From assembly GCF_027532945.1 (NCBI RefSeq), contig NZ_JAPZTZ010000017.1:124001-188000 (forward strand): DNA of 64,000 bases, given 5' to 3'. The stretch comes from Phreatobacter sp. (lineage in GTDB: Bacteria; Pseudomonadota; Alphaproteobacteria; Rhizobiales; Phreatobacteraceae). The position numbers were made by a program, and so were the translations under genes. The notes beneath the pieces were generated by a model that saw nothing but the letters and a program-made list of their open reading frames with translations, ran no database searches and was not told the origin of the DNA. Each line of letters opens with the position of its first letter. The stretch's first letter is position 1. This document shows, piece by piece, positions 55,906 to 64,000 of the stretch.

Positions 55906-56598
55906 TCAGGTGCAGACCGGCTTGTCGCAGTCGCGGACGGCGGCGACGATCCGCTCCATGGTCGGGCGGCCCGGCCAGCCGATGACGGCGGTTCCGGCGA
56001 TCAGCCAGGACGGCGTTGCCGCGAGGTTGGTGGCATTGGCGAGCCGCACGGCGTCAGCGATGACCCGGCCGGTCTCGGGCCGGTCGGCGACCTCCTCGAC
56101 CTGCCGGCGGTCGAGGCCGAGATCCGCCGCGAGCGCCAGCGCCCGCCGTCCGTCGAAGACACCGCGCATCGCCATGGAGCCGGCGTGGAAGGCACGGGCC
56201 TTGTCCTCTCCGCCGAGCTGCTTCACCGCATATTCCACCCGCGCCGCCTGAACCGAAGGCAGGCCGAGGCTCGGGGCGTTGACGAGCGAGACGGCAAGAT
56301 CGCTGTCGCGCTCGGTCATGCGCTTCACATCCATCGCCGCGCGGCGGCAGAAGCTGCAATTGGAATCATAGACCTCGATCAGCGTCAGGTCGGCCTCGCG
56401 CGCGCCGAGGAGCACGGCATTGTCGAGAGCCATGATCTCGGTCTGGAGCTCGACCGGCACGCGGAAGTTCTGGACCTCGCGGCCATCGGGGCCGGCGATC
56501 GGATACCAGGCGTCCTGGGCGACGGCGCGGCGGCTCAGGGCCGGGGCGGCGATGCCCGAGAGGCCGGCGAGAAGGGCGAGGCGGCGCGACAGGGTCAT
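55906..56598 (-). CDS. DsbA-family periplasmic thiol oxidoreductase
   Basis: A 230-residue thioredoxin-fold protein. The signal peptide includes LSRRLALLAGLSGIAAPAL, with an RR pair that could suit Tat, and ends near RRAVAQ. The active site is CSFC in YDSNCSFCRRAAMDV, and the cis-Pro loop appears as LAATPSWLIAG. A second Cys pair (CDKPVC) lies at the very C-terminus. Members either form or isomerise disulfides. It converges on the NlpC/P60 gene with a 3-nt gap. The ATG at 56598 was chosen for the complete signal. Confidence 0.88.
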   Translation of the reverse strand: MTLSRRLALLAGLSGIAAPALSRRAVAQDAWYPIAGPDGREVQNFRVPVELQTEIMALDNAVLLGAREADLTLIEVYDSNCSFCRRAAMDVKRMTERDSDLAVSLVNAPSLGLPSVQAARVEYAVKQLGGEDKARAFHAGSMAMRGVFDGRRALALAADLGLDRRQVEEVADRPETGRVIADAVRLANATNLAATPSWLIAGTAVIGWPGRPTMERIVAAVRDCDKPVCT

Positions 56599-56675
56599 GC
56601 GGAGGTCCCGAATGAAAGGCGGCCGCACCATCGTGGAGCGGCCGCCTTCAGGACAATCAAGCCTGCGTGAGGGCG

Positions 56676-58613
56676 TCAGGCCGCCTTCACCGTCTCGATG
56701 AAGCGGGCGACCTCACGCTGGAGCACCTCGCTGTCGCGGGACAGGGAGCGGGCAGCGCTCAGCACCTGGCTGGAGGCGGAGCCGGTCTCGGCCGCCCCGG
56801 CATTGACGCTGGCGATGTTGCTCGCGACCTCGGCGGTGCCCTGCGCCGCCTCCTGAACGTTGCGCGAGATTTCCTGGGTCGCGGCGCCCTGCTGCTCCAC
56901 CGCGGCGGCGATGGCGGCGGCGACGCCGGAGATGCGGTCGATGGTCGAGCCGATCTCCTTGATGGCGACGACCGAGTCCTGGGTCGCGGCCTGCATGGCG
57001 CCGATCTGGGCGCCGATCTCCTCGGTCGCCTTGGCGGTCTGTGTTGCGAGCTGCTTCACCTCGGAGGCGACCACCGCGAAGCCCTTGCCGGCCTCGCCGG
57101 CGCGGGCCGCCTCGATCGTGGCGTTCAGCGCGAGGAGGTTGGTCTGCTCGGCGATGGCGGTGATGAGCTTCACCACGTCGCCGATGCGCGAGGCGGCCTG
57201 CGTGAGCTGGGCGATGCGCTGGTCGGCCTTCTCGGCCTGCTGCACGGCTTCCGCCGACATGCGGCTCGACTCGGCGACCTGGCGGCCGATCTCATGCACG
57301 GAGCTCGCCATCTCCTCGGCGGCACCGGCCACCGACTGGACATTGGCGGAGGCTTCCTCCGAGGCTGAGGCGACGACCACCGACTGGGCCTGGGTATTCT
57401 CGGCGGTGCGCGAGAGCAGGGTGGCGGCAGATTCAAGCTCGCCCGAGGCGCGCGAGACCGTCTCGACCACGCCGCCGACGGCGGCCTGGAAGCTGTCGGC
57501 GAGCTGCAGCATGGCAGTGCGGCGTTCGGCGGCGGCGCGGGCCTCCATGGCGCCCTGCTCGGAGCGCAGGCGTTCGGCTTCGATCATGTTGTCGCGGAAG
57601 GTCTGCATGGCGCCCGCCAGCGCCCCGATCTCGTCGCGGCGGGTGACGAAACGGCTTTCAACGCTGGTGTCACCGTTGGCGAGGCGTAGCATCGAGTCCT
57701 TGATCTCGTTGAGCGGCCCGACGACCCGGCGCGCCATCAGGACGAGGGCGGCGACGGCGAAGGTGAGGGCGAGGGTAAGGGCGCCGAGCTGAACCAAGAG
57801 GTTCCGGAAGGCGGTTGCGCGGGCGGCTTCCGAATGATCGCCGGCCACATTGAGTGCCGCATCAGCCGCCGACAGGATCATCCCGAGCCTGGGCACGGCG
57901 ACCTGCGTCCACTGGCTGGGGGTGAAGCCCGGCGGCTGCTTGGCGATCAGCGCGTTCAGGGTCGCCATCAGGACCTTCGTGAATTCCGGGTCGAAGAAGC
58001 CGCTGCGCGCCTTCTGCATGGCTTCCGCGAAGCTCGGGGGCAGGGACAGGCTCGCGGCGAGCTGCTCGACCGCCGCCCAGGACGTCTCCGTCCGGGTCAT
58101 GAGGATCGTGTAGGCGACGAGGGGATTTTCCGGCAGCGGCATGCCGGCGAGCGGGTTGGAGATGAAGACCGACACGTCGCCGGCCGCCTGCCGGGCGTTC
58201 CAGGCGTGCTGCTTGATGGCCATCAGCTGGTCGACGAAGGGATCGTCGAGGACGATCAGTCTCGTCAGTTCGCTGGACAGACGGTCCAGCATCGTGATCG
58301 TCTGGTCTGTCAGGTTGAAATAGTCCTCCGCGATGCCGGCCCGGCGCTGGGCCCGCGGAACGGCTATGGCGCGTGCCGTTTCCGCCATCATCGCGTCCAG
58401 GCGGGTGATCGCTGATTCCAGTTGGCTTGCCGCCGCGGCTGCGCCCGGATAGTCGACCGTGCGCAGGTTGACCAGCGCTGCCCGCAAGGCCGGCATTGTG
58501 GCCTCACGATGCGGGGCGATCGAGCGGGGCAGCGTCGGATGGACCTCGTCGAGGATCAGCGCCCGGCGCGAGGACGCCCTGTCGACGCGCAGATTGTGCA
58601 GGGCCGTGAACAT
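56676..58613 (-). CDS. Methyl-accepting chemotaxis protein, remaining open frame lacking TM1
   Basis: A 645-residue chemoreceptor body. The N-terminal half is a helical ligand-binding region ([16 protein letters not shown] to about residue 260), then one membrane span ([20 protein letters not shown]), a HAMP domain, and a complete signalling hairpin ([20 protein letters not shown] at its tip). It begins only at an internal ATG without a ribosome-binding site, because a TAG at 58668-58670 separates it from its first span and true start. Without TM1 the sensor region cannot be placed in the periplasm. No CheA/CheW genes are nearby. Confidence 0.9.
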   Translation of the reverse strand: MFTALHNLRVDRASSRRALILDEVHPTLPRSIAPHREATMPALRAALVNLRTVDYPGAAAAASQLESAITRLDAMMAETARAIAVPRAQRRAGIAEDYFNLTDQTITMLDRLSSELTRLIVLDDPFVDQLMAIKQHAWNARQAAGDVSVFISNPLAGMPLPENPLVAYTILMTRTETSWAAVEQLAASLSLPPSFAEAMQKARSGFFDPEFTKVLMATLNALIAKQPPGFTPSQWTQVAVPRLGMILSAADAALNVAGDHSEAARATAFRNLLVQLGALTLALTFAVAALVLMARRVVGPLNEIKDSMLRLANGDTSVESRFVTRRDEIGALAGAMQTFRDNMIEAERLRSEQGAMEARAAAERRTAMLQLADSFQAAVGGVVETVSRASGELESAATLLSRTAENTQAQSVVVASASEEASANVQSVAGAAEEMASSVHEIGRQVAESSRMSAEAVQQAEKADQRIAQLTQAASRIGDVVKLITAIAEQTNLLALNATIEAARAGEAGKGFAVVASEVKQLATQTAKATEEIGAQIGAMQAATQDSVVAIKEIGSTIDRISGVAAAIAAAVEQQGAATQEISRNVQEAAQGTAEVASNIASVNAGAAETGSASSQVLSAARSLSRDSEVLQREVARFIETVKAA

Positions 58614-58667
58614 ATGCGTCGTCGAATCAACGACCGCCGCGATCCGGTTAGACTTCTGATACTGAGT

Positions 58668-58769
58668 CTAGGAGGTCCATGCTCCCATCGCCAACTGGGC
58701 AACCGTCACCAGTGCGAGAATGGACACAACGGCCTTGACGAGGCCGCTGACGGTGAGGCGATTCAACAC
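58668..58769 (-). pseudogene. Detached N-terminus of the chemotaxis receptor, ended by in-frame TAG
   Basis: Continuing the receptor frame upstream gives a GTG start at 58769 with GGAG 7 nt before it. The 33 codons run NRLTVSGLVKAVVSILALV, a proper first membrane span, then AQLAMGAWTS and TAG. After the stop, [18 protein letters not shown] leads in the same frame into the receptor body. One base change, TGG (Trp) to TAG, would explain it. The receptor is therefore probably a recent pseudogene, unless the stop is suppressed or is a sequence error. Confidence 0.8.
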
Positions 58770-58906
58770 GGCTGATCTCCGGAACGTCTTCGCAGGTGCA
58801 AAACACCATCGTCGCTCTGCGTAAACGAACCGCTAAGTCAAACCCGCTCCGTCACCAAAAAAGTGTGGCCGACAACTGTCCTATGCTTACCGAGCGGAAG
58901 GTTCAT

Positions 58907-59853
58907 TCAGTAGCCGTGTGCGGGATCGACGATGTTGACGAGGTCACCGCCCGCCATGTGCGTCCTGATCTGCTGGGCCACATAGGCGGCGATGGCCGGC
59001 GGCGAGGAGATCGCCGAGTTGTGGGGCGTCACCGTCACCTTCGGATGGGTCCAGAGCGGGCTATCGGCGGGCAGCGGCTCGGTCTGGAACACGTCCAGCA
59101 CCGCAGCGCCGAGCTTGCCGGTTTCCAGCGCTGCGAGGATGTCCGGCTCGTTCTGCAGGCCTCCGCGGCCGACATTGATGAGGACCGGGCCGCCAATGGC
59201 CTCGGCCTTCGGCATCCGGGCGAAGAGCTTGGCCTCGAGGATGCCCGCCGTGTCGGCGGTGAGCGGCATCATGGCGACGAGGATGTCGGAGGTGGCGACG
59301 ACGGCGTCGAGGCCGTCCGAGCCGTGATGCATCTCGACCCCGTCGACAGCTTTCGGCCGGCGGCTCCAGCCGGCGACCTTGAAGCCCATGGTGCGCAGCT
59401 TCATCGCCGCGTCCTGGCCGAGCACGCCCATGCCGAGCAGGCCGACGCGGATGTCACTCGCCTGCGGCTGGTCGCGCAGGTCGATCCACTGCCTGTCGCG
59501 CTGGAAGCCCTCATAGACGCGCACCCGGCGCAGGGCCATGAGACAGTGCATCACCACATATTCGGACATGCGGGTGGTGAGGTCGGGATCGACGACGCGC
59601 ACGACCGGCACGCCCTCGGGGAGGCGGCGGTCCTTGAACAGATGGTCGACGCCGGCGCCGAGCGAGAAGATCGCGTCGAGCAGCGGCAGGTCGGCGAAAG
59701 TGCCCTCCGGCTGCTTCCAGGCCGCGCCATAGCGCACGGCGCGGCGGTCGAAGATCTCACCGGGCAGGACGACCTTCCAGCCAGGAAGGGCGGACTGGAA
59801 GCGTTCACGCCAGGGTTCGGGATCCCAGGAGCCGATGCCGAGAAGCAGGGTGG

Positions 59854-59857
<4 letters not shown>
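58907..59857 (-). CDS. ghrA: Glyoxylate/hydroxypyruvate reductase A
   Basis: A D-2-hydroxyacid dehydrogenase reducing glyoxylate and hydroxypyruvate with NAD(P)H, 316 residues. The dinucleotide loop is GLLGMGVLGQ (about residue 140), with SRRPKAV after it; the basic residue preference suggests NADPH. Catalytic Arg, Glu and His are in NVGRGGLQ, FQTEPLP and TPHNSA. It starts at GTG and overlaps the stop of the ABC ATPase gene as GTGA, so it belongs to the yej-type operon. Confidence 0.92.
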
Positions 59858-61488
<1,631 letters not shown>

Positions 61489-61498
61489 GGCGTCCTTG

Positions 61499-61963
61499 TC
61501 AGGGCAGGGCCGTCAGATAGCGATCGACATCGGCAGGTGTGTCCGGATTGACCAGCCTTACCGCCGCGGGAAGAGGCAGTTCGCGATCGGCAGAGACGAA
61601 GGCCGCGCACCCGGTCTGCAAGCATGTCGCGACATGGATGGCATCGGGCAGTTTCAGGCGCGGAAAGCGGGCGCGGATGGCCGCTGCCGCTTCCAGGATG
61701 GGGCGGTCGATGCCGGCCAGAACCATACGCCAGCGCGGCGAGAGAATGTCCCGGTAGGCGTCGGCCGTCTCATCGTCGCCACGCCTCAAGGGTTGCACCA
61801 GCACCTCGGCCAGGGTGAGCTCGCTCGTCCATCCCGCCAGCCGGCCTTCTGCGATGCGGTCGAAAAGGGGCGCCAGGCGATCCGTGCGCGGTCCGGTTCC
61901 CTCCACAATGCCGATGAACGCGTTGGCATCGAGGTAGACGCGCTCCAATTCCGGCTCGCTCAA
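61499..61963 (-). CDS. PIN-domain toxin (VapC-like)
   Basis: A 154-residue PIN ribonuclease. All four acidic positions are kept: YLDANAFIG, LTLAEVLV, LPDAIHVATC and SADREL. PIN toxins of VapBC modules cut tRNA or rRNA. Its start is TTG at 61963 and overlaps the antitoxin stop as TTGA, so production should depend on antitoxin translation. It ends 10 nt before the yejF-type gene. Confidence 0.85.
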   Translation of the reverse strand: MSEPELERVYLDANAFIGIVEGTGPRTDRLAPLFDRIAEGRLAGWTSELTLAEVLVQPLRRGDDETADAYRDILSPRWRMVLAGIDRPILEAAAAIRARFPRLKLPDAIHVATCLQTGCAAFVSADRELPLPAAVRLVNPDTPADVDRYLTALP

Positions 61964-62196
61964 GGGGCTTCACCGTCGCGCACGTGCCGGACATGGGCGA
62001 CGATATCCGCCCAGTTGTCGAAGCGCGGGTAATCCAGATGCGCCAGCCTGGCCCGCAGCTTGGCGACCGAGGATGACTCCGGCGAGGCCTCGGCCGCGTG
62101 CTGCACGATCTCGACGGGGCGCGACGGGTCGAGACCGGCCCGCAGATGCTCCGGCAGGTCGGCAACCCTAACGATCTTGCGGACGACCTCGTTCAT
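61960..62196 (-). CDS. Putative antitoxin of the PIN-domain toxin
   Basis: A 78-residue acidic/Ala-rich protein directly upstream of and overlapping the PIN gene, the usual place for an antitoxin. It has no clear AbrB, RHH or Phd motif; the N-terminal EVVRKIVRVADLPEHLRAG and C-terminal FDNWADIVAHVRHVRDG are the main segments, the latter a possible toxin-binding helix. The role rests on position and size. It begins 20 nt after the yejE-type gene. Confidence 0.68.
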   Translation of the reverse strand: MNEVVRKIVRVADLPEHLRAGLDPSRPVEIVQHAAEASPESSSVAKLRARLAHLDYPRFDNWADIVAHVRHVRDGEAP

Positions 62197-62216
62197 GGCC
62201 CGATCCTACCACAGCG

Positions 62217-63380
62217 TCAGGCGAAGGTCTTGCGGGGGTCGAAAGCGTCGCGGACCGCCTCGCCGACGAAGATCAGCAGCGAGAGCATCAACGCCACCGT
62301 GCAGAAGCCGGTCAGCGCCAGCCAGGGCGCCTGGAGGTTCGACTTGCCCTGCTGGAGCAGTTCGCCGAGCGAGGGCGAGCCGACCGGCAGGCCGAAGCCG
62401 AGGAAGTCGAGGGCGGTGAGCGTCATCACGCTGCCCGACAGCACGAAGGGCATGAAGGTGATGGTCGCCACCATGGCGTTGGGCAGGAGATGCCGGCGCA
62501 TGATGGTGCCCGAGGAAACGCCGAGGGCGCGTGCGGCATTGACGTACTCGAAGTTTCGGGCGCGCAGGAATTCGGCGCGCACCACGCTGACCAGTGTCAC
62601 CCAGGAGAAGAGCAGCAGGATGCCGAGCAGGACGAAGAAGCTCGGCGCCAGCACCGAGGAAATGATGAGCAGCAGGTAGAGCGAGGGGATGGCGGTCCAG
62701 ATCTCGATGAAGCGCTGGAACAGCAGGTCCGTCCAGCCGCCGAAATAGCCCTGCACGGCGCCTGCCGCGATGCCGATGACCGAGGAGATCAGCGTCAGCG
62801 CCAGGCCGAAGAGCACGGAGATGCGGAAGCCGTAGATGACGCGGGCGAGCACGTCGCGGCCCTGGTCGTCGGTGCCGAGCCAGTTCCAGTTGCCGATCTC
62901 GCAATAGCTGGAGCCGTGGGGCCGCTCGCCGCGTGGCTTGGCCAGTGCTGCGGCGCAGTCCGGCAGGCGCTGCCGCTGCGCCCAGGTGGGGGCGGAGGGG
63001 AAGGGCGTCACCGGGTCCTTCACGGTGGAGGAATAGTTGTGGCGGATGAGCGGCCAGATGACCGTCGCGCCCTTCTCGGCGAAATGGTCGAGCAGGAAGG
63101 GGTCCTTGTAGTCGGCCGGGGTCTCGAACTCGCCGCCGAGCTGGCGCTCGGAATAGGCCATCACCGCAGGGAAGAAGGACTGGCCCTCGAGGCGGATGAA
63201 GAGCGGCCGGTCATTGGCGATGAACTCGGCGAAAAGGGTGAGGGTGAAGAGCGCGAGGAAGATCCTGAGGCTCCACAGCCCCCGCTTGTTGGCGCGGAAA
63301 TTGGCGAGGCGGCGCTGGTTCAGCGGCGAGAGGCGCGGGCGCGGCGCGGCTTCGGCGGAGCGCAGGACGGCATCGCTCAT
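62217..63380 (-). CDS. yejE: Peptide ABC transporter permease, YejE type
   Basis: A membrane subunit of 387 residues. An N-terminal cytoplasmic stretch (PLNQRRLANFRANKRGLWSL) and first span are followed by a large periplasmic loop typical of YejE (FIRLEGQSFFPAVMAYSE, YSSTVKDPVTPFPSAP), then the DppC-like permease core (NWNWLGTDDQGRDVLARVIYG, and the EAA loop with AARALGVSSGTIMRRHLLPNA). Its ATG is 3 nt after the yejB-type stop. Confidence 0.93.
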   Translation of the reverse strand: MSDAVLRSAEAAPRPRLSPLNQRRLANFRANKRGLWSLRIFLALFTLTLFAEFIANDRPLFIRLEGQSFFPAVMAYSERQLGGEFETPADYKDPFLLDHFAEKGATVIWPLIRHNYSSTVKDPVTPFPSAPTWAQRQRLPDCAAALAKPRGERPHGSSYCEIGNWNWLGTDDQGRDVLARVIYGFRISVLFGLALTLISSVIGIAAGAVQGYFGGWTDLLFQRFIEIWTAIPSLYLLLIISSVLAPSFFVLLGILLLFSWVTLVSVVRAEFLRARNFEYVNAARALGVSSGTIMRRHLLPNAMVATITFMPFVLSGSVMTLTALDFLGFGLPVGSPSLGELLQQGKSNLQAPWLALTGFCTVALMLSLLIFVGEAVRDAFDPRKTFA

Positions 63381-63383
63381 GGC

Positions 63384-64000
63384 TCAGACCTCCCGCGCCT
63401 CGAAGTCGATGCGCGGATCGACCCAGGTGTACATGAGGTCGGAGATGAGGTTCACCACCAGGCCGACGAGCGAGAAGATGAAGAGGGTGGCGAAAACCAC
63501 GGGATAGTCGCGGTTGAGCACGCTCTCGAAGCCGAGCAGGCCGAGTCCGTCGAGGGAGAAGATCGTCTCGATCAGCAGCGATCCGGTGAAGAAGGCGTGG
63601 ACGAAGGCGCCGGGAAAGCCGGCGATGACGATGAGCATGGCGTTGCGGAAGACGTGGCCATAGAGCACCTGGTGCTCGTCGAGGCCCTTGGCGCGGGCGG
63701 TCGTGACATATTGCTTGCGGATCTCGTCGAGGAACGAGTTCTTCGTCAGCAGCGTCATGGTGGCAAAGGCGCCCAGTGCCATGGCGGTGATCGGCAGGGC
63801 GAGGTGCCAGAGATAGTCGAGGATCTTCTGGCCGAGGCTCATCTCCGACCAATTGTCCGACCACAGGCCGCGCAAGGGGAACCAGTCCAGGAACGAACCG
63901 CCGGCAAAGAGCACGATGAGCAGGATGGCAAAGAGGAAGCCGGGGATCGCATAGCCGACGACGATGACGGCGGAGGTCCAGACGTCGAAGCGCGAGCCGT
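63384..64000 (-). CDS. yejB: Peptide ABC transporter permease, YejB type (5' partial)
   Basis: C-terminal part of the first permease subunit, at least 205 residues; the frame stays open to the window edge and the N-terminus lies beyond it. A conserved span ([20 protein letters not shown]) precedes [18 protein letters not shown], and the EAA loop appears as [20 protein letters not shown]. It ends with the DppB-like [18 protein letters not shown]. The internal GTG at 63914 is not the true start. A yejA binding-protein gene probably lies further upstream. Confidence 0.93.
   Translation of the reverse strand, partial: GSRFDVWTSAVIVVGYAIPGFLFAILLIVLFAGGSFLDWFPLRGLWSDNWSEMSLGQKILDYLWHLALPITAMALGAFATMTLLTKNSFLDEIRKQYVTTARAKGLDEHQVLYGHVFRNAMLIVIAGFPGAFVHAFFTGSLLIETIFSLDGLGLLGFESVLNRDYPVVFATLFIFSLVGLVVNLISDLMYTWVDPRIDFEAREV

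Overview
The window is high-GC, densely coded bacterial chromosome with short intergenic gaps and many 4-nt start/stop overlaps. The gene set points to an alphaproteobacterium, most likely of the order Hyphomicrobiales (Rhizobiales): a class II DAHP synthase, an Omp25-like outer-membrane barrel, an NDUFA9-like protein, a urt urea transporter with a sigma-54 promoter, TRAP and branched-chain-type ABC transporters, and a YqaA-family membrane protein. The order is inferred from family content, not from rRNA. I found no rRNA, tRNA, insertion sequence, prophage or CRISPR array.

Layout. 0-8.9 kb: end of a TctA permease, a DUF2059 protein, rpiA, nadE, an outer-membrane barrel, DAHP synthase and a secreted repeat-like protein of unknown role. 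8.9-19.8 kb: a probable organic-acid or aromatic-acid uptake and catabolic cluster. It has an MBL-fold protein with an eroded metal site, an FAH-family protein, a divergent MarR regulator, an alpha/beta hydrolase, an acyl-CoA ligase and a TetR regulator facing a complete branched-chain-type ABC transporter. A 43-residue CsbD-like protein follows. 20.0-25.0 kb: a TetR-controlled two-gene RND efflux system. 25.0-30.9 kb: an unsaturated-uronate (pectin or alginate breakdown product) module of TRAP transporter, kduI, kdgF and a PfkB sugar kinase, divergent from a GntR/FCD regulator.

31.4-44.1 kb: a class A penicillin-binding protein, glnD, a gamma-glutamyltransferase-like protein and urtABCDE, all on the minus strand. 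A near-consensus sigma-54 promoter lies upstream of urtA, which fits nitrogen control. 44.3-48.8 kb: an acyltransferase, an AmpG-like permease, a TPR-methyltransferase and rlmJ. 48.8-56.6 kb: a 40-residue single-span membrane protein, an SDR protein, queG with no ordinary start codon, a GST, uppP, an NDUFA9-like protein, a YqaA-like protein, a small MarR protein, an NlpC/P60 hydrolase and a thiol oxidoreductase.

56.7-64.0 kb: a chemoreceptor gene whose N-terminal membrane segment is cut off by an in-frame TAG, then ghrA and a yejB-yejE-yejF type peptide ABC operon with a PIN-domain toxin-antitoxin pair sitting between yejE and yejF.

Most of the window is ordinary core metabolism and transport. 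The observations most worth following are the interrupted chemoreceptor, the sigma-54 urt promoter, the toxin-antitoxin pair inside the yej operon, the MBL protein lacking one metal site, the CTG-start queG, and two small genes below usual annotation size limits. I saw no clear evidence of a wholly new multi-gene system.
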